Assembly: GCA_964655005.1 (NCBI GenBank)
Contig: CAZZKE010000009.1
Coordinates: 10,841-74,840, forward strand
Length of the DNA stretch: 64,000 bases
DNA from: CAZZKE01 sp964655005
Lineage (GTDB): Bacteria; Pseudomonadota; Alphaproteobacteria; Rhodospirillales; JABHCV01
Direction: 5' to 3'
Part shown: positions 52,761 through 62,631 of the stretch, piece by piece
How positions within the stretch are numbered: the stretch's first letter is position 1
Layout: each line of letters opens with the position of its first letter
The notes under the pieces: generated by a model
The model's input: only the letters and a program-made list of their open reading frames with translations
Databases searched by the model: none
Told to the model about the DNA's origin: nothing
Made by a program: the position numbers and the translations under genes

Positions 52761-53378
52761 TTAATCCTTGCCGCCTGACTTAAATTGATCCAGCTGGTTC
52801 TGCATGGTTTCCAGTTGTTCGCGCAGTTCATGCAGTTTTTCTTCCGCCGGGGTCGGTTTGGCGGCGTCTTCCTTCGGTTGGCCGTTTTCATTCCTCGGGT
52901 GTTTCCCCTCTCCGCCCTGGAACGGCGAGAACATCCTCATGGCGTTTTCAAACAACGCCATATTCTGCTTGCCCATTTCCTCGAACTGCTGGAACGGCAT
53001 CAAGTCATCAAGGGCATCGCGCATGTAATGGCGCATCTGTTCCTGGTTGCGCGCGAACGAGCCCATGGAATGATCTAGATACCGGGGCACCAGCGATTGC
53101 AGGCTGTCGCCGTAAAAACTGATCAGATGACGCAGGAAATTGATTGGCAGCAGGTTCTGACCCTTGGATTCTTCCTCGACGATGATGTGAGTGAGCACGG
53201 ACCGGGTGATATCGTCGCCCGATTTGGCGTCATAGACGATAAAGTTGGTGCCGTCCTTGACCATTTGCGCCAGGTGATCAAGGGTCACGTAGCTGCTGGT
53301 CGCCGTGTTGTAGAGCCGCCGGTTGGCGTATTTCTTAATTGTGATAGGCGTCTCTTCATCGCTGGTTTTGTCTGCCAT
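52761..53378 (-). CDS. phaR: Polyhydroxyalkanoate synthesis repressor
   Basis: 205 residues from ATG 53378; the open frame starts at 53516 but the extra 46 residues are unlike the family. N-terminal DNA-binding domain PHB_acc_N: IKKYANRRLYNTATSSYVTL and DHLAQMVKDGTNFIVYDAKS. Central regulatory domain: NFLRHLISFYGDSLQSLVPRYLD. Acidic coiled tail (EEKLHELREQLETMQNQL). It represses phasin and pha genes and is released by PHA granules. Divergent from the pha genes. Confidence 0.93.
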   Translation of the reverse strand: MADKTSDEETPITIKKYANRRLYNTATSSYVTLDHLAQMVKDGTNFIVYDAKSGDDITRSVLTHIIVEEESKGQNLLPINFLRHLISFYGDSLQSLVPRYLDHSMGSFARNQEQMRHYMRDALDDLMPFQQFEEMGKQNMALFENAMRMFSPFQGGEGKHPRNENGQPKEDAAKPTPAEEKLHELREQLETMQNQLDQFKSGGKD

Positions 53379-53480
53379 TTTTCGCTGTTCCCGTCTCCAA
53401 TTTACGGTTGTCATGTTCGCAAATGCAAAATCCTCCGTAAAGTTGATAATCCTTGGTATCACAATTACTTTTTTATGAAA

Positions 53481-53516
53481 ATGCTGCATTGCAAATAAAT
53501 TTATGCGGCGCAGCAT
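53481..53516. promoter_or_regulatory. Possible PhaR operator between phaR and the pha genes
   Basis: ATGCTGC (53481-53487) and GCAGCAT (53510-53516) form an inverted pair. CTGCATTGCAA at 53484 resembles the CTGC-N3/4-GCAG site reported for Paracoccus PhaR. The region is AT-rich and lies in the only promoter space between the divergent genes. Confidence 0.4.
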
Positions 53517-53588
53517 GAATATTTCCGGTGTAATGGTTTTTATAACCTGCCGCGGGGGTTATAATGGCACAAATACGAGCATTGCAAG

Positions 53589-53972
53589 ATGACCGAACCG
53601 ACCGATCTGAATGAACTGGCCAGGCGCTACATCGACTTGTGGCAGGAGCATCTGGCCGACTTGTCCGCCGATGGCGAAGTCGCCGAGACGATAGCCAGAA
53701 CCATCGAACTGATGAACGGGTCGGCTTCCGCCATCGCCGCCTTCAACAGGCAAATTGCCGAAGGAGCGAATCCCCATGCAGAATCCGGCGGCCCGGCAAC
53801 AGGAAAACGGTCATCGGGGACCGCGACCGCTGGCCCTGCACATGGCAATGCAAACCATGATGTGGATGAGCTTGCAAGCCGCGTTGCCGAGCTTGAAAAA
53901 CGGCTCTCTAAAATGGAGTCCAAGATTGGCGGAGCGGGCCGCAAAGCTGCGAAAAGACCTGCAAAGGGTTGA
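53589..53972 (+). CDS. Phasin/PhaE-like small protein preceding phaC
   Basis: 127 residues. Helical N-terminus (ELARRYIDLWQEHLADLSAD) as in PHA-granule or synthase-associated proteins, a linker, then a short coiled coil (DVDELASRVAELEKRLSKME) and an Ala/Lys-rich basic end (RKAAKRPAKG), a pattern seen in phasins and PhaE subunits of class III synthases. Its last 197 bases overlap phaC in another frame. Position and composition suggest a PHA role; no sequence match to a named family is claimed. Confidence 0.6.
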   Translation: MTEPTDLNELARRYIDLWQEHLADLSADGEVAETIARTIELMNGSASAIAAFNRQIAEGANPHAESGGPATGKRSSGTATAGPAHGNANHDVDELASRVAELEKRLSKMESKIGGAGRKAAKRPAKG

Positions 53973-55020
53973 TCCGGAACGGTTCGCGGCGACACTTGAA
54001 GAGCAATCCCGCCGCCGCCTGGCCGCCTTCGCGGGCGGCGTATTGGGCTATCGCGCCATGCCGGCCTCCGTTCGACCGTCCCCGCCGCCGGCGGTGTGGC
54101 GAAGCGGCACGACCCGTATGCTTGATTATGGCGCGGTCACGAAAAATGCGGTGGACGGTCCGCCGCTGCTGGTTATCCCGTCGCTGATAAATCGCGGCTA
54201 TATCGTCGACCTGACGGAACGGCGCAGCCTGATGCGGTACCTGGCGTCCCGCGGCTTCCGTCCATTGCTTATCGACTGGGGCGAGCCTGGCGCGGTTGAA
54301 CGGGATTACGGCCTTGATGACTATATTTCGGGGCGGCTGGCCGAAGCGCTCGCCGCCGCCCGCCATATGGCCGGACGACGGGTCACCGTGGTCGGTTATT
54401 GCATGGGCGGGTTGTTGGCCCTGGCGTTGGCGCAATTGCGCGCCGATATGGTTGGATCGCTGGTCCTGCTGGCTACCCCCTGGGATTTCGCGGCCATGGA
54501 TTCCGGCAAGACCCGCATGTTGCGGGCCATTGCGCCCGGCTTGCTGCAACTGCTCGATTTGACCGGCGTGATGCCGGTCGATGTATTGCAGGCGATGTTC
54601 GCTTCGCTGGACCCGCAATTGACGCCGCGCAAGTTCCAGGCCTTCGATGCGCTGGACCGGGGGTCCGACGACGCCCTTGATTTTACGGCGCTTGAAGACT
54701 GGGTCAACGACGGCGTCCCCATGGCCGGGGCGGTGGCCCGGGAATGCCTGACCGGCTGGTACGTGGACAACAGCACGGGCCGTGGCCAATGGCGGATTGG
54801 CGGGCGGAAAATATCACCGGAAAATATCACCGCGCCGACCCTGGTGGTTATCCCGAAACGGGACCATATCGTGCCGCCGGCGACGGTGATCCCGTTGGGG
54901 GAAAAAATCAGCGGCGCCACGGTCCTGTACGCCGATGCCGGGCATATCGGCATGGTAGTGGGTTCCGGGGCGCGGCGGGAACTTTACAGGCCTCTGGTTA
55001 AATGGCTGAAGGCAAATTGA
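53776..55020 (+). CDS. phaC: Poly-beta-hydroxyalkanoate synthase (class III PhaC-like)
   Basis: 414 residues from ATG 53776, with AAGGAG ten bases upstream. Alpha/beta hydrolase fold: nucleophile Cys in VVGYCMGGLLALALAQ (lipase box GxCxGG), Asp in PKRDHIVPP, His in AGHIGMVVG. The N-terminal region PRPLALHMAMQTMMW is typical of the short alphaproteobacterial synthase type. It polymerises 3-hydroxyacyl-CoA. Class III enzymes need a PhaE-like partner, which the overlapping upstream gene may supply. Overlap makes the start decision less certain. Confidence 0.85.
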   Translation: MQNPAARQQENGHRGPRPLALHMAMQTMMWMSLQAALPSLKNGSLKWSPRLAERAAKLRKDLQRVDPERFAATLEEQSRRRLAAFAGGVLGYRAMPASVRPSPPPAVWRSGTTRMLDYGAVTKNAVDGPPLLVIPSLINRGYIVDLTERRSLMRYLASRGFRPLLIDWGEPGAVERDYGLDDYISGRLAEALAAARHMAGRRVTVVGYCMGGLLALALAQLRADMVGSLVLLATPWDFAAMDSGKTRMLRAIAPGLLQLLDLTGVMPVDVLQAMFASLDPQLTPRKFQAFDALDRGSDDALDFTALEDWVNDGVPMAGAVARECLTGWYVDNSTGRGQWRIGGRKISPENITAPTLVVIPKRDHIVPPATVIPLGEKISGATVLYADAGHIGMVVGSGARRELYRPLVKWLKAN

Positions 55021-55116
55021 CTTGTTGCGGTGCAATATTAAATATCTTGCCGCCTTTTCCGCACGGATATAATGTCCTGACAGGCTCAGGAAGCAACATA
55101 CAAGGAGAAACAGGAC

Positions 55117-56292
<1,176 letters not shown>

Positions 56293-56316
56293 CCTTGATC
56301 CGGTGGAGGGGAACCG

Positions 56317-57048
56317 ATGAACGATAAAAGAACAGCCATTGTTACCGGCGGAACCCGCGGTATCGGTCGGGCCATTTCCGTCGCCCTGAAAAATTCAGGC
56401 TATGCCGTTGCCGCCAGCTATGCCGGCAACGATCAGGCGGCCGACGCCTTCAACGGGGAAACCGGAATTCCGGTCTATAAATTCGATGTCGGCGATTTCA
56501 CCGCCTGCGCCGACAACATCGCCGTTATCGAGGCCGACCTGGGGGCGGTCGATGTGCTGGTCAACAACGCCGGCATCACGCGGGACTCCATGCTGCACAA
56601 AATGACGCCCGAACAATGGTCGGCGGTTATAAATACCAACCTGAACGGCCTGTTCAACATGACCCGCAATGTCATCGGGGGAATGCGCAACAGGGGCTTT
56701 GGGCGGATCGTTAATATCAGTTCCATAAACGGCCAGAAAGGCCAGATGGGGCAGTCCAACTATTCCGCGTCCAAGGCCGGCGACATAGGCTTCACCAAGG
56801 CGGTGGCCCAGGAAAACGCCTTCAAGGGGATAACCGTCAACTCCATCGCGCCGGGTTACATAGGCACCGATATGGTCCGCGCCGTGCCCGAGGAAGTGCT
56901 GAACACCAAGATCATTCCGCTAATCCCGGTCGGGCGGCTGGGCGAACCCGAGGAAATCGCCCGTTGTGTGGTTTTTCTGGTCGCTGACGAAGCGGGTTTC
57001 ATTACCGGCTCGACTTTGACCGTCAATGGCGGTCAATACATGGCCTGA
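56317..57048 (+). CDS. phaB: Acetoacetyl-CoA reductase
   Basis: 243 residues, short-chain dehydrogenase. It reduces acetoacetyl-CoA with NADPH to (R)-3-hydroxybutyryl-CoA, the PhaC substrate. Seen: nucleotide motif VTGGTRGIGRAIS (11-23), NNAGITRD, catalytic ISSINGQKGQMGQSNYSASK (Ser, Tyr, Lys), PGYIGTDMV and the C-terminus FITGSTLTVNGGQYMA, diagnostic of PhaB. GGAGG upstream of the ATG. Confidence 0.95.
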   Translation: MNDKRTAIVTGGTRGIGRAISVALKNSGYAVAASYAGNDQAADAFNGETGIPVYKFDVGDFTACADNIAVIEADLGAVDVLVNNAGITRDSMLHKMTPEQWSAVINTNLNGLFNMTRNVIGGMRNRGFGRIVNISSINGQKGQMGQSNYSASKAGDIGFTKAVAQENAFKGITVNSIAPGYIGTDMVRAVPEEVLNTKIIPLIPVGRLGEPEEIARCVVFLVADEAGFITGSTLTVNGGQYMA

Positions 57049-57078
57049 TCCGGCGCATCCGGTGCCGGGCGATGGGTG

Positions 57079-57684
57079 CTATTGCAATTTCGGCACCGTC
57101 GCGATCATCGATGGCCGGTCGGCAACTGCTTCGTACCAATCGGCAAGGGCCGGACGGGCGGTTCGCCAGCTATCGTCGTCGAAGCGGAAATCCAGATAGC
57201 CGAGGACGCAGCCGACGGCCAGCAGGCCGATGGTCAGGGGTTCGCCGAAACTATCGACCTGTTCTTCCAGCGCATCGAGGCCGCTTTCGAGCTTTGCCTT
57301 CTGAATGGTGTCCCAATCGGTCGAGCGCAGGCTTTCGGGGCGCAGGTTTTCGTAGATCCTGAGTACGACGGCATCCATGATGCCGTCGGCCAGCGCCTGT
57401 AGACGAAGCGCCTGGAACCGTTCGCCGCCCGCCTGGGGAAACAGTTTCAGGCCGTCATGCAGGCCATCCAGGTATTCACAGATCACCCGGGAATCATAAA
57501 GCGCCTCGCCGCCATCGGTAATCAGGGCCGGGATTTTGCCCAGCGGGTTGTCATCGGTTGGTCCGGTGCCGGGGCCACGGCTGATGACCGGATCAATTTC
57601 GATGCGATCGGCAAGGCCCGTTTCATGGGCGAACACCATGACCTTGCGGACGAATGGAGAGGTCGGCGAATAACGGAGCTTCAT
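57079..57684 (-). CDS. Glutathione S-transferase family protein
   Basis: 201 residues. Thioredoxin-fold N-terminus MKLRYSPTSPFVRKVMVFAH, NPLGKIPALITDGGEALYDS (glutathione binding) and an alpha-helical C-terminus. Class resembles the YibF-like bacterial GSTs. It sits 15 bases downstream of gloB on the same strand, a common pairing in glutathione-based detoxification. Confidence 0.88.
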   Translation of the reverse strand: MKLRYSPTSPFVRKVMVFAHETGLADRIEIDPVISRGPGTGPTDDNPLGKIPALITDGGEALYDSRVICEYLDGLHDGLKLFPQAGGERFQALRLQALADGIMDAVVLRIYENLRPESLRSTDWDTIQKAKLESGLDALEEQVDSFGEPLTIGLLAVGCVLGYLDFRFDDDSWRTARPALADWYEAVADRPSMIATVPKLQ

Positions 57685-57699
57685 GGGGTCCTGTCCTTT

Positions 57700-58470
57700 T
57701 TAAAAATTATCCTTGCGGTGGCGGATTTCGGCGAACACCCGAGCCGCATCCCGGTCGGCCAGTCCGACCGCCTGTCCCAGGCCTTCGGCATCGGCGCGCA
57801 AAAACGGGTTGCACAGCTTTTCTTCACCCAGCCCCGATGGCACCGTCGGTCGTCCGGCCCGGCGCAGTTCGTTGATTTCATTGGCGCGTTTTATCAGGGC
57901 CGGATTTTCGGGGTCAACCGACAGCGCGAATTTGGCGTTGGCGGCGCTGTATTCGTGGGCGCAATAAACCATGGTGTCGTCAGGCAACGCCCTTAGTTTC
58001 AGCAACGACGACCACATCTGTTCCGCCGTGCCTTCGAATACCCGGCCGCAACCCAGCGAAAACAGGGTATCGCCGCAAAACAGCGCCCCGTCCTCCTCGA
58101 ACCAATAGGCGTTATGGCCGCCGGTATGGCCCGGCACATCGATCACCCGGGCGGTGTGGGAACCGACCGATACCGTGTCGCCTTCGGCGACCCGATGATC
58201 GATGCCGGGGATGCGGGCGGCATCGCCGCCGGAGCCGGTGATGGTGCAGCCGCAGGCCTGCTTCAGTTCCAGGTTGCCGCCGGTATGGTCGCCGTGATGG
58301 TGGGTGTTGAAAATTTGCGTCAGGGTCCAGCCCCGTTGCGCTAGCGCATCCCTGACCGGCCCGGCCATCGCCGGGTCCACGCAAGCGGTTTCGCCGCTGT
58401 CGGGATCGTGAATCAGGTAAACGTAGTTGTCGTCAAGGACGGTAATCTGAACAATCTCAAGGTCGGCCAT
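57700..58470 (-). CDS. gloB: Hydroxyacylglutathione hydrolase (glyoxalase II)
   Basis: 256 residues, metallo-beta-lactamase fold. Metal motif FNTHHHGDHTGG (THxHxDH), PGHTGGHNAYWF (His), LFCGDTLFSLGCGRVFEGTA (bridging Asp), and CAHEY (His), the order seen in glyoxalase II. It hydrolyses S-D-lactoylglutathione in methylglyoxal detoxification. Divergent from the methyltransferase gene, a typical alphaproteobacterial pairing. Confidence 0.94.
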   Translation of the reverse strand: MADLEIVQITVLDDNYVYLIHDPDSGETACVDPAMAGPVRDALAQRGWTLTQIFNTHHHGDHTGGNLELKQACGCTITGSGGDAARIPGIDHRVAEGDTVSVGSHTARVIDVPGHTGGHNAYWFEEDGALFCGDTLFSLGCGRVFEGTAEQMWSSLLKLRALPDDTMVYCAHEYSAANAKFALSVDPENPALIKRANEINELRRAGRPTVPSGLGEEKLCNPFLRADAEGLGQAVGLADRDAARVFAEIRHRKDNF

Positions 58471-58544
58471 GGTCCGGGGGGGTCCTGTGGTTATCGCGGC
58501 CTTCAGGTTAGCATCTTGTGTGATTGTGTTAAAGTGAGCATGCC

Positions 58545-59285
58545 ATGTGGACCGATGCCATTGATCTGAGGGATTTTTACGCCGACGGCCTGGGCGCCGT
58601 CGCCCGGCGCATGATTCGTCGGCGCGTCCGCGCCATGTGGCCGGATGTAAGCGGCATGAAGGTCCTGGGGCTGGGCTTCCCGACCCCTTATCTCGGCCCC
58701 TTCCGGGGCGAAGCCGAACGGGTGCTGGCGGCCATGCCGGCGGTTCAGGGGGTGTTGCACTGGCCCGCCGACGGGGGCGGCCTGACGACCTTGATCGATG
58801 AATGCGAACTGCCGTTTGCCGATATGTCCATGGACCGGGTGCTGATGGCGCACGCGCTGGAATGCGCCGAAAATGTCCGGCCGATGATGCGCGAGGCCTG
58901 GCGGGTGCTGGCCGGCGGCGGCCGGCTGATGGTCATCGCGCCCAACCGGCGCGGCCTGTGGTCGCGGTTCGAACGCACCCCGTTCGGTCACGGGCGGCCC
59001 TATTCCAGCGGTCAGTTGTCGCGGGCCCTGCGCGATAATCTGTTCATTCCCGGCAATATAGAACGGGCGCTGTACGTGCCGCCGACCCGCTCCCGGATGA
59101 TGCTGTCGTCGGCTCCGGCGATCGAGGAAATCGGCCAGCGCTGGTTCAAGGGCTTCGCCGGCGTGCTTATCGCCGAAGCCAGCAAACAAATTTACGCCGG
59201 CCAGCCCGAAGCGCCGCGTCGGCGGGCCTATATGCGGTTACCGCAGCGCAATCCGGACGGTTCGACCCGTGGACCGGCATCCTGA
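58545..59285 (+). CDS. SAM-dependent methyltransferase, class I
   Basis: 246 residues. Rossmann-like: VLGLGFPTPYLGPFRGEAER is an unusual glycine-poor motif I, DRVLMAHALECAENVRPMMR is motif II/III, and EAWRVLAGGGRLMVIAPNRR is the typical post-motif strand. Commonly found divergent from gloB in alphaproteobacteria with no known substrate. Ends in a terminator shared with the tracrRNA on the other strand. Confidence 0.78.
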   Translation: MWTDAIDLRDFYADGLGAVARRMIRRRVRAMWPDVSGMKVLGLGFPTPYLGPFRGEAERVLAAMPAVQGVLHWPADGGGLTTLIDECELPFADMSMDRVLMAHALECAENVRPMMREAWRVLAGGGRLMVIAPNRRGLWSRFERTPFGHGRPYSSGQLSRALRDNLFIPGNIERALYVPPTRSRMMLSSAPAIEEIGQRWFKGFAGVLIAEASKQIYAGQPEAPRRRAYMRLPQRNPDGSTRGPAS

Positions 59286-59302
59286 CGGAACAATCCCGCA
59301 AC

Positions 59303-59335
59303 AAAAAAAAAGAGTGGCCCGAAGGCCACCCTTTT
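59303..59335. terminator. Bidirectional terminator between methyltransferase and tracrRNA
   Basis: Stem GTGGCC (59314-59319) / GGCCAC (59324-59329), loop CGAA, extended by A/T pairs. On the minus strand it is followed by nine T (59303-59311 complement), a strong terminator for the tracrRNA. On the plus strand it is followed by CTTTTATTTT, ending the methyltransferase transcript. Confidence 0.88.
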
Positions 59336-59398
59336 ATTTTGTGAATCTTTCATCTTGTTAACGGAAAGCCCACGATTCCTAATCAGCTAAAAAAGGAA
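59303..59398 (-). ncRNA. tracrRNA of the type II-C system
   Basis: On the minus strand the bases complementary to 59368-59391 read as an anti-repeat that pairs with the CRISPR repeat (63965-64000, minus) over 24 continuous positions, two of them G-U wobbles. After a short mismatch bulge CCG pairs again with the repeat 5' part. A 3' part of about 55 bases follows with a TTCG-type hairpin and nine T. A promoter candidate is TTGAAA (complement of 59428-59433) with CATTCT 17 bases later, giving a start near 59397 and an RNA of about 95 nt. The exact 5' end is inferred. Confidence 0.85.
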
Positions 59399-59431
59399 GC
59401 ACCAAGAATGCTTCTTCTCAAAACAAATTTC

Positions 59432-59456
59432 AAGGTATTTAATACAACCATACCTT
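59432..59456. promoter_or_regulatory. Inverted repeat in the cas9 upstream region
   Basis: AAGGTAT (59432-59438) and ATACCTT (59450-59456), a perfect 7-bp dyad around 11 AT-rich bases, 25 bases before the cas9 ATG and overlapping the tracrRNA promoter candidate. Possible operator or a hairpin in the cas9 leader; no T-run follows. Confidence 0.4.
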
Positions 59457-59481
59457 AATTATGCATACAGGGGGCACAATT

Positions 59482-62400
59482 ATGAAGTGGCGACTGGGAC
59501 TTGACATCGGAACCAATTCCATTGGCTGGGCTGCGTTGACGCTGAATGGCGAGAAAGGTGTCTGGCGACCGTCGGGGATTGTCGCCAGTGGCGTCCGGAT
59601 TTTTTCCGATGGTCGCAATCCAAAAGATAAACAATCCAACGCCGTCGCCCGCCGGTTGCCGCGCCAGCAGCGTCGAATGCGGGACCGGTATTTAAGGCGG
59701 CGCGGCAAATTTATGGATGCATTGATCCGCCATGGTTTAATGCCGGATGGTGCCGATGCGAGAAAAGCCCTTGAACGCGAGGACCCCTGGGCCTTGCGTG
59801 TAAAGGGCCTTGATGAGGAGTTATCCCTGCATCAACTGGGTCGCGCGTTGTTCCATTTGCAGCAACGCCGGGGCTTCAAGTCAAATCGTAAAACCGATGC
59901 CGGTGGCGATGACGATAGCGGCAAGATAAAATCCGCCGCCAGCGCGGCCATTAAGGCGATGGAGGAAACGGGCGCCAGGACGCTTGGCGAACTGTTGGCC
60001 GGGCCCCGGATCAAAGACCCTAAATTGGCCCACACGCATCCAGTCCGTACCCGATTGAAAGGCAGCGGAGCCAAGGCCCATTACGATTATTACCCGACTC
60101 GCGACCTGATCGAACGGGAATTCAATTATCTTTGGGACGCGCAAAAGCGTTTTCACGGGGATGCGTTGGCAGACGTGGCGCGGGATGATTTATACGATAT
60201 TCTGTTTTTTCAACGCGAACTTAAGGCTCAGCCGGTCGGTAAATGTTCCCTCGATCCTAGCCAGGAACGGGCCCCCAAGGCCTTGCCGTCGGTGCAGAGG
60301 TTGCGCATTTATCAGGAGATTAACCACCTGAGCATCCGTCTGCCCGGCGAAGCTGCGCGACCGTTAACCCTGGCGGAACGGGACATCCTTGTTGAAAAGG
60401 CGCTTAATTCCCTGAAACTGACGTTCGACGCTGCCCGCAAAGCCCTGAAAATTCCCCGGGATGCCCGCTTTAATATGGAAAGCGAAAAGCGCAAGCATCT
60501 GGATGGTGACAAAACGGCGGTCATTTTAACCGGCGCCAGGAAAGGAAAATGGAAGGCGTGGCGAAATTTGTCGTTCGCAGATCAGGAATCAATTGTCGAA
60601 AAATTGCTCGACGAAGAAAACGAAGGCAAACTTCTGCAATGGCTGACGGCAAACTACAACCTTGCCGCCGAAACGGCGCAAGCGGTCGCCGGGTCGATCT
60701 TGCCCGATGGCCATGGGCGGTTGGGCCTGGCGGCGACGAAGCGGGTTCTGGCGGAACTCGAAAAAGACGTTATCAGCTATGATAAGGCAGTAGTCGCCGC
60801 CGGCTATCATAGTCACTCGCAACTTGATTTCGATGGCGAAGTTTTTAACGTCCTGCCCTATTACGGCGAAGTGCTGGAACGTCATGTCGCTTTCGGCTCC
60901 GGCGAACCGGCGGACCTGCCCGAGAAACGCTTCGGCAAGATCGCCAACCCAACCGTTCATGTGGCGCTTAACCAGATCAGGCGGACGGTCAATACCTTGA
61001 GCAAAAGGTTTGGCCCGCCAACTGAAATAGTCGTCGAACTGGCCCGCGATCTGCCCCTGTCGGCCAAGGGAAAATCGGAACTGGAGAAGACCCATAGCGC
61101 CAATCAAACGGCTAACGATGCCCGACGTAAACTGCTGGCGGAAATGGGGCAGACCGATTCGTACGATAACCGTATGCGCCTGCGGCTGTGGGAGGAACTG
61201 AACCCCAAAGATTCCCTTGACCGGCGCTGCCCCTATACGGGGAAACAGATCAGCCGTGGCATGGTGTTATTGGCGGAAGTCGAAATTGAACATATTCTGC
61301 CATTTTCCCGCACCCTCGATGACGGCATTGGCAACAAGACTCTGTCCATGCGACAGGCCAACCGGTTCAAGGGGCAGCAAACGCCACACGAGGCTTTTGC
61401 CTTGTCGCCGACGGGATATGACTGGCAAGGTATTTCGGCGCGGGCGGTAAACTTGCCGAACAACAAATCCTGGCGGTTCGGACCCGACGCCATGGATCGT
61501 TATGACGACGAAGAGCGTAATTTTCTGGCTCGGCAATTGGTCGATACCCGATACATGAGCCGTCTGGCCACGCTGTATTTGCGACGCACCGGGGCCGATG
61601 TGTGGGTAACGCCGGGCCGGTTCACATCGGACCTGCGCTGGGCCTGGGGGCTGGATTCCGTTCTTGCCGGGCATAACCGGGAAGAAGGGGGCGGCCCCGT
61701 CAAGAACCGCGATGACCACCGCCATCACGCTATCGACGCCGTCGTTATCGCCTTGACCGACCGGGGGCTTTTGCAGCATGTCGCAACCGTCGCGGCACGG
61801 TCCGAAGAACGCTTTGACAAGCGTTACTTGGCCGGTATCGACGATCCCTGGGATAAATTTCGTGATACGGTGCGCGACAGTATCGAGCGAATTGTCGTCA
61901 GCCATAAGCCCGACCACGGGGTGCAGGGGGCGTTGCACAACGACACGGCCTATGGCGTAGTTGAGCCGGCAGACGACAAAGGTCGTTCCCTTGTCGTTCA
62001 TAGAGTTCCATTGAATAGCTTAAAGCCGAAGCAACTCGATAACATTCGGGACCCTTTGATCCGGGAACAGTTAAAGGACAAAGCGGCGGGCCTGGAAGGG
62101 AAAAATTTTACCGACGCTCTGGTCGCGGCAGGTGAGGCCATGACCCCGCCGGTCAGGAAAGTGCGGATCGTTGAAAGGTTAAGCGTTATTCCTACCGTCA
62201 CCGATGGGAACGGAAAGGTTCTCAAAACATATAAGGGTGACGCTAATTATTGTTATGATATTTTCCTGGGCGATAAGGGAAAGTGGACGGGTCGGGTCGT
62301 CTCCCGCTTTCAGGCGAATCAGAAAATTTTTACTTCGGACGCCCGCGCATTGCCTGATGGAACACCCCTGATTATGCGCATAAGGGGGAACGATATGGTT

Positions 62401-62631
62401 GCTGTCGGCATGGGCGCGGCGCGGCGCATCATGCGGGTCGTCAAGTTTTCAACCGGACAAATCGTACTGGCGGATCATCGTGAGGGTGGCGCTCTGAAGT
62501 CTCGTAACGACGACAAGGAAGACTCCTTCAAATATGAAACGGTCTCTCCCTCAAGTCTTCAAAAATTGAAGGTCCGTCTCGTTCATGTTGACCCATCGGG
62601 ACGGCTGTTCGATCCGGGGCCGCCCGAATGA
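59482..62631 (+). CDS. cas9: Cas9 endonuclease, type II-C
   Basis: 1049 residues from ATG 59482, with AGGGGG eight bases upstream; an in-frame ATG at 59461 lacks such a site. RNA-guided DNA nuclease. RuvC-I Asp8 (GLDIGTNSIGWA), Arg-rich bridge helix (about 57-77, RRLPRQQRRMRDRYLRRRGK), RuvC-II Glu519 (EIVVELARDL), HNH centred on His604 with Asn618 and Asn627 (EIEHILPFSRTLDD, QANRFKG), RuvC-III His749 and Asp752 (DDHRHHAIDAVVIAL). Catalytic sites look intact. Length and absence of csn2 or cas4 place it in subtype II-C. The C-terminal region from about 830 would carry PAM recognition. Confidence 0.97.
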   Translation: MKWRLGLDIGTNSIGWAALTLNGEKGVWRPSGIVASGVRIFSDGRNPKDKQSNAVARRLPRQQRRMRDRYLRRRGKFMDALIRHGLMPDGADARKALEREDPWALRVKGLDEELSLHQLGRALFHLQQRRGFKSNRKTDAGGDDDSGKIKSAASAAIKAMEETGARTLGELLAGPRIKDPKLAHTHPVRTRLKGSGAKAHYDYYPTRDLIEREFNYLWDAQKRFHGDALADVARDDLYDILFFQRELKAQPVGKCSLDPSQERAPKALPSVQRLRIYQEINHLSIRLPGEAARPLTLAERDILVEKALNSLKLTFDAARKALKIPRDARFNMESEKRKHLDGDKTAVILTGARKGKWKAWRNLSFADQESIVEKLLDEENEGKLLQWLTANYNLAAETAQAVAGSILPDGHGRLGLAATKRVLAELEKDVISYDKAVVAAGYHSHSQLDFDGEVFNVLPYYGEVLERHVAFGSGEPADLPEKRFGKIANPTVHVALNQIRRTVNTLSKRFGPPTEIVVELARDLPLSAKGKSELEKTHSANQTANDARRKLLAEMGQTDSYDNRMRLRLWEELNPKDSLDRRCPYTGKQISRGMVLLAEVEIEHILPFSRTLDDGIGNKTLSMRQANRFKGQQTPHEAFALSPTGYDWQGISARAVNLPNNKSWRFGPDAMDRYDDEERNFLARQLVDTRYMSRLATLYLRRTGADVWVTPGRFTSDLRWAWGLDSVLAGHNREEGGGPVKNRDDHRHHAIDAVVIALTDRGLLQHVATVAARSEERFDKRYLAGIDDPWDKFRDTVRDSIERIVVSHKPDHGVQGALHNDTAYGVVEPADDKGRSLVVHRVPLNSLKPKQLDNIRDPLIREQLKDKAAGLEGKNFTDALVAAGEAMTPPVRKVRIVERLSVIPTVTDGNGKVLKTYKGDANYCYDIFLGDKGKWTGRVVSRFQANQKIFTSDARALPDGTPLIMRIRGNDMVAVGMGAARRIMRVVKFSTGQIVLADHREGGALKSRNDDKEDSFKYETVSPSSLQKLKVRLVHVDPSGRLFDPGPPE

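Noticed and set aside
59368..59460. tracrRNA transcribed on the plus strand, running into cas9
   Set aside because: The anti-repeat is symmetrical in principle, but plus-strand tails lack a T-run terminator, while the minus strand has a hairpin with nine T. The array terminator at 63921 also works only on the minus strand.
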